This document shows, in pieces, positions 35,601-43,107 of a stretch of DNA of 64,000 bases (the stretch's first letter is position 1; each line of letters begins with the position of its first letter). The notes beneath the pieces were generated by a model. It did no database searches. It was not told where the DNA came from and saw nothing but the letters and a program-made list of their open reading frames with translations. Both the position numbers and the translations under genes were made by a program. The DNA comes from Flavobacterium cutihirudinis (GTDB lineage: Bacteria; Bacteroidota; Bacteroidia; Flavobacteriales; Flavobacteriaceae): positions 62,001 to 126,000 of the forward strand of contig NZ_QRDQ01000009.1 in NCBI RefSeq assembly GCF_003385895.1, written 5' to 3'.

Positions 35601-35804
35601 GAATTTTCCATCTATATCTGTTACAACACCGTGCGTAGTACCTTTTATGTTTATTGAAGCTCCAATAACAGGCTCCTTAGTTACGGCATCTATTACTGTT
35701 CCTTCGAGTTTGGACTGAATCAACGGTTTGGCTTCCTGAGCTTTAACCGTAATGGAAATCAACAAAATACATAACCATGTATATCTTTCTAATTTTTTTT
35801 TCAT
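32616..35804 (-). CDS. SusC/RagA-family TonB-dependent transporter, second pair
   Basis: The 1062-residue protein has a signal peptide and a carboxypeptidase-D-like domain (about 33-110, LEGTVIDAVTKEPVIGASIN). The TonB/plug region contains LSEVVVTALGITKEKKS and VLKGPNAAALYGSRAAHGVV. The barrel ends FSLNFNFKF. It works with the downstream SusD_2 lipoprotein. The leader is long and carries a tiny Cys-Cys reading frame and a hairpin (35897-35952), so expression may be set by attenuation rather than by a classic PUL regulator, of which none is nearby. Confidence 0.95.
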   Translation of the reverse strand: MKKKLERYTWLCILLISITVKAQEAKPLIQSKLEGTVIDAVTKEPVIGASINIKGTTHGVVTDIDGKFFFQTGQKFPYTLLVSSLGYKKLETTVNANSVVISLTEEQNVLSEVVVTALGITKEKKSLGYTTQSLKGKDLVNTKETNFLNSLTGKLAGVRITNSQGDMGSSRIIIRGETSIAGNNQPLFVVDGIPVDNSQLNSGGATRDFRNAISDLNPQDIETLTVLKGPNAAALYGSRAAHGVVLVTTKSGKGQKGLGVSVSTGITVAQVTTLPTFQNSFGQGSNGKFSYVDGKGGGINDGVDESWGPKLDGRLIPQFYSNGEAVPFVANPDNVKDFFNTGLTYDNSISVAKSDEKSDFRLGVNNQKQLGTVPNSEINKTNFTVNANYELSKSIKVGVTGNYIVTDAPALPGGPSGGRAAGVMLQFLWFGRQVNINDLNNDWTRNWNNSYYSNPYWNAYYNTTSQKRNRLIGDIHLDAKLAEGLNFRFRTGVDYYNDRRKYTIKYGTNGTPFGSYAEDAYTVEERNTEGIFTYTKKLNDDFSLDALTGFNVRNHSDANNYQKAPRLAVPDLYTLTNSRDPLTSSNTLSRLRVYSAYASAQLGYKNYAFLNLTARNDWSSTLPSSNRSYFYPSVNGSVVLTDALNIKSNTLDFLKLRGGWSEVGNDADPYQLSTVYNFQTAFDGNPIQTSSQKKLNENLKPETTRSTELGVEASFWKNRLHFDVAYYDTDSFDQILEIKTTASSGYNSQLINAGKINNHGVEIQLDGTPIQTEDFKWNIGVNYSKNTSKVEILDYDKKIQNYTIGSSGGVDVLASVGQAYGALYGTAYERDANGNIVVGANGLPKADPTKKVLGHYTPDYLAGATNTFTYKNLELSVLVDASVGGELFSGTNRTGNYTGVLAQTLPGRDAANGGLSYYYPGNVTTNPKTLVNGGVAPSGAVVYDDGMIFSGVLADGTPNNKLISAQEYYKSSYNISEAYIYSSTYVKLREVRLTYNFDKKLVKKLGLQGASVTAAGRNLFFIYKEVPNIDPETAFNTGNAQGLESLALPTTRNFSLNFNFKF

Positions 35805-35896
35805 TACTTTGTTTTAGTTTAATAATAAGGCGAGCAGAAAACATATTTTATTGATTTTTGCTTTCCTTCAAGAGATCTACAATTTCTTTAAGCTTC

Positions 35897-35952
35897 ACCA
35901 TTTCTGTTCCTGCAGAGATGGTTTCTTATTTGCAACACATTCGTTTTTTCAT
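35897..35952 (-). promoter_or_regulatory. Candidate leader peptide (MKKRMCCK) and hairpin upstream of SusC
   Basis: On the minus strand an ATG at 35952 opens an eight-codon frame MKKRMCCK with its stop at 35926-35928. Four bases later a hairpin forms from ACCATCTCTG and CAGAAATGGT, with one mismatch in ten. A 17-codon frame (ATG at 35901, stop at 35848) overlaps the hairpin's far arm. The order of tiny ORF, paired Cys codons, hairpin and transporter gene resembles translation-dependent attenuation responding to cysteine or sulfur supply. It is 121 bases from the SusC ATG. Function is inference. Confidence 0.45.
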
Positions 35953-36180
35953 TTCTATTTTTTTTTATTTAATACTAGTTGAGAGGATTACAAGATTTCA
36001 ACCGCAAATACAGGTCAATCTTATTTTAATTTTGGTATAAAAGAGGTCTGAAGGATTTTTACTATGATATCGATTTACAATACTTAAAACACAAATACTG
36101 ATTTTTATTCAAAAAAAGCTTTCTGCCGACCTAATATTTTATACACTTTGCATGTTTTAAACTCTACTAATTTGATAGAA

Positions 36181-36188
36181 CAAAAGTA
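36181..36188 (-). promoter_or_regulatory. Possible -7 box of the second SusC operon
   Basis: TACTTTTG on the minus strand matches TAnnTTTG exactly and would give a leader of about 370 bases, long enough to include the Cys-Cys frame. No good -33 element is seen. Elsewhere the 800-base gap 35805-36604 is very A/T-rich and holds the leader elements and two hairpins, but no gene that I can support. Confidence 0.3.
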
Positions 36189-36424
36189 TGTTAAAAATTT
36201 TAACTTAAAAACTTTATTCGCTTTTTTTGCAAAAAAAATGTTAACTGAAGTAACTAAAAGGTTTTAGTTTCCTAAAAACAAACTAGTTAGCAAAAACCTT
36301 TTTTTTCTCGCTCCGTAAGATTTTTTTTAAACTTTTAACTTCAAATTAGCATTTAGCTTAGTTTTTAATGAATTCTATTATCCTAAATAATGCGATTTAC
36401 TTATCTAAATTTCTCCTAAAAAAA

Positions 36425-36583
36425 AATCCAAACTCCATTTAAATTGGGGTTTGGATTTTATTAATTCTAAAATTTGAATTGAGAAAAATGCTCAATAAAA
36501 TTGTGATTTTACATATAAAGAAGAAATCAGCACAGCGCAAAAAAAAAATCCAAACCCCAATAATGAAATTGGAATTTGGATTT
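36425..36583. terminator. Two related hairpins, about 85 bases apart, after the SIMPL gene
   Basis: The first hairpin (36425-36459) has AATCCAAACTCC facing GGGGTTTGGATT. The second (36546-36583) has AAATCCAAACCCCAAT facing ATTGGAATTTGGATTT. Their arms are similar in sequence. The second lies next to the SIMPL stop (36605) and has T/A runs suited to a terminator on the minus strand. The first may be a second terminator or a duplicate. The bases between hold a small TTGAG/CTCAA hairpin and no gene. Confidence 0.6.
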
Positions 36584-36604
36584 AAGTATATCTGATTTAA
36601 AAAT

Positions 36605-37294
36605 TTAGTCCAGAATAAAACTTACGCTAACATTTGCAGTAATTTCGATTTCTCCGATTGCCAGTGTCTCATTAGATGCACCAGCCGAATCAGCTTCTTT
36701 CATTCTCATCGCTGCATAAACTGGCTGCGGGCGATAAACTTGTGAATTATCAGAAATAGTAAAAGCTTTTCCGATTTTCTGACCTAAAACTGACACGTAA
36801 TCTTCCGCTTTTGCTTTAGCATCTTTCATAGCTAATTTTCTAGCTTCAGCTTGCAATTGCGCTTCTTTAGAAGATTCGAAAGATACTCTGTCGATACGAT
36901 TAATACCTTGCTGAACCAAGCCTTCCATCAATTCGTCATATTTAGACAAATCTTTCACTACAATTTCAACAGTTTGAGTAGCGTTGTAACTTGTTTTCTT
37001 TTTCTCATAATCGTATTGCGGATTAAGAGCAACTTGCTTAGTTTTGAAATCTGCCGTCGGAATGTTCATTTTCTTGATGAACTTTAAAACAGCATCCATT
37101 TTTTCGTCGTTTTGCTTTTTGACGTCTTTAGCATTATTCCCTTTTGTTTCAACAGTTGCTGAAATACAAACCTGATCAGGCGCTACTTTTACTTTTCCTT
37201 CCCCATTAACATTGATTAAAGGGATTTGTTTTGTTTCCTGGCCGTAAGACATAGTCATAAACATGATTGTTAAAAATAATACTAATTTTTTCAT
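36605..37294 (-). CDS. SIMPL-domain (DUF541) periplasmic protein
   Basis: The 229-residue protein has a signal peptide (LVLFLTIMFMTMSYGQE) and one SIMPL domain: INVNGEGKVKVAPDQVCISA at the start, NPQYDYEKKKTSYNATQTVE in the middle and a C-terminal VSVSFILD. SIMPL proteins (E. coli YggE, Brucella BP26 type) form ring-shaped oligomers in the periplasm. Their role is linked to oxidative stress but is not well settled. It is followed by the double hairpin. The rhomboid gene lies 52 bases upstream. Confidence 0.88.
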   Translation of the reverse strand: MKKLVLFLTIMFMTMSYGQETKQIPLINVNGEGKVKVAPDQVCISATVETKGNNAKDVKKQNDEKMDAVLKFIKKMNIPTADFKTKQVALNPQYDYEKKKTSYNATQTVEIVVKDLSKYDELMEGLVQQGINRIDRVSFESSKEAQLQAEARKLAMKDAKAKAEDYVSVLGQKIGKAFTISDNSQVYRPQPVYAAMRMKEADSAGASNETLAIGEIEITANVSVSFILD

Positions 37295-37346
37295 TTTTGT
37301 TATATTTAAATTATTTGATTAGCTCATTCCAAAAGTTGTGCCAAGC

Positions 37347-37985
37347 TTACAATTTGCCAAATTTTGCCATAACAAAAAGTATTATAATCGGGATTGCCAA
37401 TAGGATTACCATTAAACTATGATCGGTAATTAATGATGGAGCTTTTATCAAAGTAATTAAGTATCCGCCAATTGCGCCACCAAAATGTGCTGTGTGACCA
37501 ATATTATCATTTTTAGCCTTCATTCCGTAAATTGAATACAATAAATAAAGAATTCCGAAAAGATAAGCCGGAATTGGAATAATGCCAAAAATCCCCAGCA
37601 TCATGTCCGGTTCAAATAAAATTGCCGAATACAAAACACCGGTTACGGCTCCAGACGCACCAACTGCACGGTAGCTATAATCGTTTTTATGAAATAATAA
37701 TGTAAGTAAACTTCCAAAAATCAAACTTCCAAAATAAATCATAACAAAGGAAAAATTTCCTAACCATTCTATTACAACCGGAGCAAAGAACCAAAGCGTA
37801 AACATATTGAAAACCAAATGCATTATGTCAACATGCAAAAATCCGGATGACACCATTCTTAGCTGCTCTCCGGAACGAATACTTCCAATGTGGAATTCAT
37901 ACTTTCTAAAAAATGCGTAATCATTAAAACCTTTATAACTTATCAAAACGTTGGCAACTATAATCCCAATTAAAATGGTATTCAT
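37347..37985 (-). CDS. Rhomboid-family intramembrane serine protease
   Basis: The 212-residue protein has about six membrane segments. The rhomboid features are HVDIMHLVFNMFTLWFF (His56 and Asn60 of the oxyanion region), nucleophile Ser111 in GASGAVTG, and His167 in GHTAHFGGAIGGY. It cleaves membrane proteins within or near the bilayer. Substrates are unknown. It is divergent from the acyltransferase gene. Confidence 0.92.
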   Translation of the reverse strand: MNTILIGIIVANVLISYKGFNDYAFFRKYEFHIGSIRSGEQLRMVSSGFLHVDIMHLVFNMFTLWFFAPVVIEWLGNFSFVMIYFGSLIFGSLLTLLFHKNDYSYRAVGASGAVTGVLYSAILFEPDMMLGIFGIIPIPAYLFGILYLLYSIYGMKAKNDNIGHTAHFGGAIGGYLITLIKAPSLITDHSLMVILLAIPIIILFVMAKFGKL

Positions 37986-38055
37986 ATATAATATTTATTG
38001 TGAAATGTAAAGATAGTCATTCTTAAACATAAGTTAGCAAGAAGCCAAAATATCG

Positions 38056-38083
38056 TTGGTTATCCATTTTTACTTTATATTTG
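38056..38083 (+). promoter_or_regulatory. Promoter of the acyltransferase gene
   Basis: TTG (38056-38058), 17 bases, TATATTTG (38076-38083) is an exact Bacteroidota promoter. It ends 14 bases before the ATG at 38098. This also rules out the in-frame ATG at 38056, which would lie on the -33 element. Confidence 0.75.
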
Positions 38084-38097
38084 TAAAAAAATTTTAC

Positions 38098-38985
38098 ATG
38101 CAATTTCTTGTCTATATTTTAGCCTACCCTTTCCTTTGGCTTATATCTATACTTCCATTTAGAATATTTTACTGGTTTTCAGATTGCGTTTATTTTCTTG
38201 TATACCATGTTATTGGTTACAGAAAAAAAGTAGTTCGTGAGAATCTTGCACTTACTTTACCACATTTAAGCGTTTCTGAAAGAAAAGAAATTGAAAAGAA
38301 ATTTTATCAGCACATGTGCGATATGTTTCTGGAGATGATTAAAACGATGACCATCTCTCCTGAAGAAATGGAAAGAAGATTCACTATTACTAATATGGAT
38401 CTTTTTCACGAATATGAGAAAAAAGGCAAAAGTGTCATTTTGGTTGCATCACATTATGCAAGTTGGGAATGGCTTTTGACATTGAACAAAAGAATGATTT
38501 TTAATGGTGTTGGGGTTTATAAAAAAATTGCCAATCCGTATTTTGACAAGCTCATTCGAAAAATCAGATCAAAATACGATGCTACTTTGGTTGAAACCAA
38601 AAAGGCAATCCCTATGATGGCACAAAATCAGCGTGACGGCATATTGAGTTTATATGGTCTAGCAAGTGATCAATCGCCAAAACTGGATCGTATTTTTCAT
38701 TCGATGAAATTTATGGGAATTGAAGTTCCTGTTCATACCGGCGCTGAAATGCTGGCGAAAAAATACGATTTAAGCGTAATTTTTATTAAAGTCAAAAAAA
38801 TTGGAAGAGGTTATTATGAAGCAACGATTGTTCCAATTGCAGACGATCCAAAAGAGTATGAAAACTTCAAAATTACCGAACTCTATTTGAAGGAAGTTGA
38901 AAAACAAATCCTCGAAGCGCCAGAATATTATCTTTGGACACATAAAAGATGGAAACATCGTGTTGATACTGAAAACAAAAAATAA
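38098..38985 (+). CDS. Lipid A biosynthesis (LpxL/HtrB-like) acyltransferase
   Basis: The protein is 295 residues from the ATG at 38098 (MQFLVYILAYPFLWLISILP), chosen from the promoter position. It has an N-terminal membrane anchor and the acyltransferase HX4E motif in VASHYASWEWLL. Conserved downstream parts include LYGLASDQSPKL, GIEVPVHTGAEMLAKKYDL and a C-terminal YYLWTHKRWKHR. This family adds secondary acyl chains to lipid A at the inner membrane. Related members acylate other lipids, including ornithine or flavolipids, so the acceptor is not certain. It is a single gene closed by a terminator. Confidence 0.88.
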   Translation: MQFLVYILAYPFLWLISILPFRIFYWFSDCVYFLVYHVIGYRKKVVRENLALTLPHLSVSERKEIEKKFYQHMCDMFLEMIKTMTISPEEMERRFTITNMDLFHEYEKKGKSVILVASHYASWEWLLTLNKRMIFNGVGVYKKIANPYFDKLIRKIRSKYDATLVETKKAIPMMAQNQRDGILSLYGLASDQSPKLDRIFHSMKFMGIEVPVHTGAEMLAKKYDLSVIFIKVKKIGRGYYEATIVPIADDPKEYENFKITELYLKEVEKQILEAPEYYLWTHKRWKHRVDTENKK

Positions 38986-38987
38986 AA

Positions 38988-39027
38988 AAAAGTCCGAAAA
39001 ACTGCTAATTGTTTTTCGGACTTTTTT
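38988..39027 (+). terminator. Terminator after the acyltransferase gene
   Basis: AAAAGTCCGAAAAAC pairs with GTTTTTCGGACTTTT and is followed by T residues. It begins two bases after the stop codon. Confidence 0.85.
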
Positions 39028-39171
39028 ATCAAAAACAACTTAAATCACTTATAATCAACAGATAAATAAATTTGATGTGTTTTTGTAATGATTTTTTTAG
39101 CACAATAAAAAGAGGAAACAATTTAATTTTGATATTCCTTAATTATCGCAAAAAACGAAAAATCATTAAGC

Positions 39172-40653
39172 ATGATCAAAAAATTACTTTCTACTATTTT
39201 AGTGTTATTTACCTTTTTAACTATTGCTGCTCAAAGTCCCAAAAGAGGAATTGCCTACGGATATCATTCAAAAGCAGATATGTTAGCCTTAAAACCCGGC
39301 CTTTCTTGGTGGTATAATTGGTCGCCAGAACCCGATGCAGATTTAAATTCAGATTATGAATCACTCGGAGTTGAATTTGTTCCGATGGCTTGGGGAAAAG
39401 TTAATGATGCAGATGTTGACGCCTTTATCAACAAAATTAAACCAGGAGCAAAATACCTGATTGCTTTTAACGAACCCAATTTTAATGACGGCTCAAGATT
39501 AACACCGCAAGATGCTGTAAATGCCTGGGTAAATATTGAAAAAATAGCAACTGCAAAAAACCTTGAAATAATAAGTGCTTCTCCTGCATACAATGGTCCG
39601 GACAGCTATGGCGGTTATTCAGATCCTGTGGCCTGGCATACTGATTTTTTTAAATTATGTCCTACCTGTAAGGTTGATTTCATTGCTTTCCATACTTATG
39701 ATGCAACAGCAGGTTCTGTAATAGGCGTTACCGGGCTTCTCAAAAAGTTCAATCGCCCTTTGTGGATTACTGAATTTTCGAACCGCGTAATTCAGAGTGC
39801 TGAAGAAAAAATCGCTTTCATGAAAGAAATTCTGACTTCATACGAAAATGACCCTGATATTTTTCGTTATTCATGGTATTCAGGAAGGGTTAACCCGAGT
39901 TGGAAAGATATGGCTGAAAATCCATTATTAGACAAAGAAAGCGGTGTTTTAAGACCCATCGGAAAAGAATACATCAATGTACCTTATACTGCAAAAAAAA
40001 TAAATGTTCCCGGCCGAATTCTTGCGAATAGACATTACAGACGAAAAGGAACTACTTTGCAAAGCACATCAGATTCTAATATAACCCAAAATGTTGGTTC
40101 AATCGATGAAGGTGACTGGAATGAATTTATGCTAAATGTTACTGATGCGGGAACCTATAATCTGACTTTTAGAATGGCCTCTATCAATGAAGGCAAATTT
40201 GATATTCTTGTAAATGACGTTCTTGTAAAAACAGATGAAACGTTTCCGGCAACAGGCGATTTTCAAACTTATACGAATAAAATTGTAAACGGAGTCAACT
40301 TACCAATTGGAGAAGTTTATCTTAAAATTAAATTTAAATCAAATGATATGAATTTTAATTTTATTGATGTTACAAAAGCAACACTTGGCATTGATGAGTC
40401 AGAATTTGAAAAAGATAATTTAACCCTTTATCCAAATCCGGTTAAACATCAATCTATTCTTCATGTAAAATCAGCTACAACAGAACCTTTTACAATACAA
40501 ATAATCGATATGAAGGGAACTATCTGTTATTCTTCCACAGATTATTTCACAAATCAGGATATTAAAATTGGAGAAAAACTGGCGTCCGGAGTTTACATTG
40601 TCAATGTATCTTATGGCGCGATAAAAAAATCAATTAAAATAATAAAGAACTAA
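39172..40653 (+). CDS. Secreted GH128-like glycoside hydrolase with CBM-like domain and T9SS sorting signal
   Basis: The 493-residue protein has a signal peptide (STILVLFTFLTIAAQ). A catalytic region of about 24-270 resembles PF11790/GH128 beta-1,3-glucanases (LSWWYNWSPEPD). The probable acid/base is Glu101 (AFNEPNF) and the nucleophile Glu201 (WITEF). Residues of about 290-400 look like a CBM6-type beta-sandwich (VGSIDEGDWNEFMLNVTDAG). The last 75 residues are a type A T9SS C-terminal domain (NLTLYPNPVKH, LASGVYIVNV). The enzyme should be exported through the type IX system and attached to or released from the surface to attack beta-1,3-glucan such as laminarin or fungal walls. Two possible -7 boxes lie upstream (39067, 39124) without clear -33 elements. 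Confidence 0.85.
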   Translation: MIKKLLSTILVLFTFLTIAAQSPKRGIAYGYHSKADMLALKPGLSWWYNWSPEPDADLNSDYESLGVEFVPMAWGKVNDADVDAFINKIKPGAKYLIAFNEPNFNDGSRLTPQDAVNAWVNIEKIATAKNLEIISASPAYNGPDSYGGYSDPVAWHTDFFKLCPTCKVDFIAFHTYDATAGSVIGVTGLLKKFNRPLWITEFSNRVIQSAEEKIAFMKEILTSYENDPDIFRYSWYSGRVNPSWKDMAENPLLDKESGVLRPIGKEYINVPYTAKKINVPGRILANRHYRRKGTTLQSTSDSNITQNVGSIDEGDWNEFMLNVTDAGTYNLTFRMASINEGKFDILVNDVLVKTDETFPATGDFQTYTNKIVNGVNLPIGEVYLKIKFKSNDMNFNFIDVTKATLGIDESEFEKDNLTLYPNPVKHQSILHVKSATTEPFTIQIIDMKGTICYSSTDYFTNQDIKIGEKLASGVYIVNVSYGAIKKSIKIIKN

Positions 40654-40665
40654 TTTTTAAATACA

Positions 40666-40701
40666 AAAAAGCCTCTTTCGAAATTTCAAAAGAGGCTTTT
40701 T
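40666..40701. terminator. Bidirectional terminator between GH128 and GlmM genes
   Basis: AAAAAGCCTCTTT pairs with AAAGAGGCTTTTT between the convergent genes. A/T runs on both sides allow termination on either strand. Confidence 0.85.
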
Positions 40702-40720
40702 AAATCTTAAAACGCAAAAA

Positions 40721-42109
40721 TTAAATTCCTGCGATTACTTTAATTTCATCAATGATTCTTAAAGCTAATTTATCTGCTGCATCTTGTGAAGGCGCTTCAG
40801 TATAAATACGAATAATTGGTTCTGTATTTGATTTTCTTAAATGAACCCATTCTGTAGCAAAATCAATTTTTACTCCATCAATAGTAGAAATATCTTCATT
40901 TTTATATTTATCAGTCATCGCTGCTAAAATCGCATCAACATCGATTTGAGGAGTTAATTCGATTTTATTTTTACTCATGAAATATTCCGGATAAGAAGCT
41001 CTTAAAGCCGAAACTGACATTTTTTTATTCGCCAAATGAGTCAGAAACAATGCAACTCCAACCAAGCTATCTCTACCATAATGCAATTCAGGATAAATGA
41101 TTCCGCCATTTCCTTCTCCACCAATAACAGCATTATTTTTTTTCATTAATTCAACAACGTTTACCTCACCAACTGCACTTGCTTCATAACTTCCGTTATG
41201 TGCTGAAGTAACATCGCGCAAAGCACGTGACGAAGACATGTTAGAAACGGTATTTCCAGGCGTTTTGCTTAGCACATAATCAGCGCAGGCAACAAGTGTA
41301 TACTCTTCTCCAAACATTTCTCCGTCTTCAGAAATAAAAGCCAGACGATCAACGTCAGGATCAACTACAACTCCTAAGTGTGCACCTTCTTTTACAACCA
41401 ATTCAGATATATCAGTCAAATGCTCTTTTAATGGCTCCGGATTATGCGGGAAATGACCGTTTGGCTCACAATATAATTTTACCACTTCAACTCCCATTTG
41501 CTCTAAAAGCTTTGGAATAATAATTCCGCCAGATGAATTTACTCCATCTACAACCACTTTAAATTTGGCTGCTTTTACCGCTTCAATATCAACTAAAGGC
41601 AAGTTTAAAACTTCATCAATATGAATATCCATATAGGCATCATTCAAAGTGATTTCGCCTAAATTATCAACATCCGAGAAATCGAAAGCTTCCGCTTCAG
41701 CAATTTCCAAAATTCTTGCACCGTCAGCTCCGCTTAAAAATTCTCCTTTTTCATTCAATAATTTTAAAGCATTCCATTGTTTTGGGTTGTGAGATGCTGT
41801 TAAAATAATTCCACCATCGGCTTTTTCAAGAGGAACCGCAACTTCGACAGTTGGCGTTGTAGAAAGTCCAAGATCGATTACATTAATTCCTAAACCAATT
41901 AATGTGTTCACAACAAGATTGTGAATCATTGGTCCCGAAATACGTGCATCACGGCCAATTACGACAGTCAATTTGTCTTTTGAAATATTATTTTTTAAAA
42001 AAGTACCGTATGCCGATGCAAATTTTACTGCATCAACAGGAGTTAAATTATCTCCAACTTTTCCTCCTATCGTACCACGTATACCTGAAATTGATTTTAT
42101 TAAAGTCAT
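40721..42109 (-). CDS. glmM: Phosphoglucosamine mutase
   Basis: The 462-residue alpha-D-phosphohexomutase has phosphoserine loop Ser106 in TASHNPKQWNALK, the metal loop DPDVDRLAFI, the sugar-binding GGEGNGGIIYPELHYGRDSL and the C-terminal phosphate-binding RKSNTEPIIRIY. The GEGN sugar loop and the short Bacteroidota form fit GlmM, which turns glucosamine-6-phosphate into glucosamine-1-phosphate for peptidoglycan and LPS. A phosphomannomutase role is less likely. A -7 candidate TATATTTG (minus strand, 42135-42142) lies 26 bases upstream of the start. Confidence 0.88.
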   Translation of the reverse strand: MTLIKSISGIRGTIGGKVGDNLTPVDAVKFASAYGTFLKNNISKDKLTVVIGRDARISGPMIHNLVVNTLIGLGINVIDLGLSTTPTVEVAVPLEKADGGIILTASHNPKQWNALKLLNEKGEFLSGADGARILEIAEAEAFDFSDVDNLGEITLNDAYMDIHIDEVLNLPLVDIEAVKAAKFKVVVDGVNSSGGIIIPKLLEQMGVEVVKLYCEPNGHFPHNPEPLKEHLTDISELVVKEGAHLGVVVDPDVDRLAFISEDGEMFGEEYTLVACADYVLSKTPGNTVSNMSSSRALRDVTSAHNGSYEASAVGEVNVVELMKKNNAVIGGEGNGGIIYPELHYGRDSLVGVALFLTHLANKKMSVSALRASYPEYFMSKNKIELTPQIDVDAILAAMTDKYKNEDISTIDGVKIDFATEWVHLRKSNTEPIIRIYTEAPSQDAADKLALRIIDEIKVIAGI

Positions 42110-42142
42110 TTTTATTAGTTATCGTTATTTGTTACAAATATA

Positions 42143-42487
42143 GAAAAGTTACTAAGCTTCTTAGATACTAAGCTGGTAAGAATTTTTAAAAAAGTTGCTA
42201 AGCTGTTAAGACAGTAAGGTTTCTTATAAAGATGCTAAGCTACTAAGACACTAAGCTACTAATGTTTTTTTTCTAAAGATGCTAATACATTAAGCTACTA
42301 AGATTTAAATATTAAATTTTGAAGCAATGAAGTCTTCCCTAAAATGATGTAAAAATCTTTTCATACTTTTACTAAAATAACATAGTAACTAAAGATCCTT
42401 AGTCGCTTTTTAGCGCCTTTATAGTTAAGTATTACAACAGCTATATAAAAAACTTAGTATCTTAGTGTCTTAGCAACTTAGCACCTT
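42143..42487. repeat. CTAAG-periodic repeats with an inverted end copy
   Basis: The 384-base gap between glmM and the ACP phosphodiesterase gene has several stretches built on an eight-base period (CTAAGCTA CTAAGACA CTAAGCTA). They lie near 42148-42178, 42193-42216, 42234-42264 and 42281-42302. A reverse-complement stretch (CTTAGTATCTTAGTGTCTTA) lies at 42451-42487 just before the next ATG. The degenerate unit and facing ends suggest a dispersed element rather than coding DNA. The centre (42303-42450) shows no gene. Confidence 0.6.
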
Positions 42488-42493
42488 AAAAAA

Positions 42494-43078
42494 ATGAATT
42501 TCCTAGCCCATATATATCTTTCAGGTGAAAATGATCTCATAAAAATCGGAAATTTTATGGCCGATGGAATTCGCGGAAAACAATTTGAACATTTTCCTTC
42601 CGAAGTTCAAAAAGGAATTCTGTTGCATCGCTTCATTGATACTTACACCGATTCGCATGATACTTTCAGACAAAGCACAAAACGCCTTCACGAAAAATAC
42701 CATCATTATGCCGGTGTGATTGTAGATATTTTTTATGATCATTTTTTAGCCAAAAACTGGTCACAATATTCAGATGAAAAATTAGAAGATTTCGTTAGCC
42801 GATTCTATAATTCACTCCATAACAACTATTCTATACTGACCGAAAAAACACAAGGTTTGATGCCTTATATGATTGAAAGAAACTGGCTTTTGAGTTATAG
42901 GACAGTTGAAGGAATTCATAACATACTGACGCAGATGGACAGAAGATCGAAAAATACTTCAAAAATGCAGTTTGCCAGCGAAGAACTAAAAGAATTCTAC
43001 AATGAATTTGAAACTGAATTCACCAGTTTTTTTGAAGAAATCCAAGAACAATCCAAACAAAAATTACTGTCGCTATAA
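42494..43078 (+). CDS. Acyl carrier protein phosphodiesterase-like protein (DUF479/AcpH family)
   Basis: The 194-residue protein has the AcpH pattern: MNFLAHIYLSGENDLIKIGN at the N-terminus, LLHRFIDTYTDSH, and YAGVIVDIFYDHFLAKNW with the His/Asp residues of this HD-like family. The E. coli enzyme removes 4'-phosphopantetheine from holo-ACP. Conservation of function outside gammaproteobacteria is uncertain. The gamma-glutamyltransferase gene follows by 29 bases and may share its transcript. Confidence 0.85.
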   Translation: MNFLAHIYLSGENDLIKIGNFMADGIRGKQFEHFPSEVQKGILLHRFIDTYTDSHDTFRQSTKRLHEKYHHYAGVIVDIFYDHFLAKNWSQYSDEKLEDFVSRFYNSLHNNYSILTEKTQGLMPYMIERNWLLSYRTVEGIHNILTQMDRRSKNTSKMQFASEELKEFYNEFETEFTSFFEEIQEQSKQKLLSL

Positions 43079-43107
43079 ATCACCAGATATAAAACATATT
43101 TTCTGAT

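Noticed and set aside
35858..36040. 60-codon plus-strand frame upstream of the second SusC
   Set aside because: Low-complexity F/I-rich product lying over the antisense leader ORF and hairpin; no promoter or homology signal.
42143..42487. CRISPR array
   Set aside because: Units are about eight bases and degenerate, with no constant repeat of 25-40 bases, no spacers and no cas genes.
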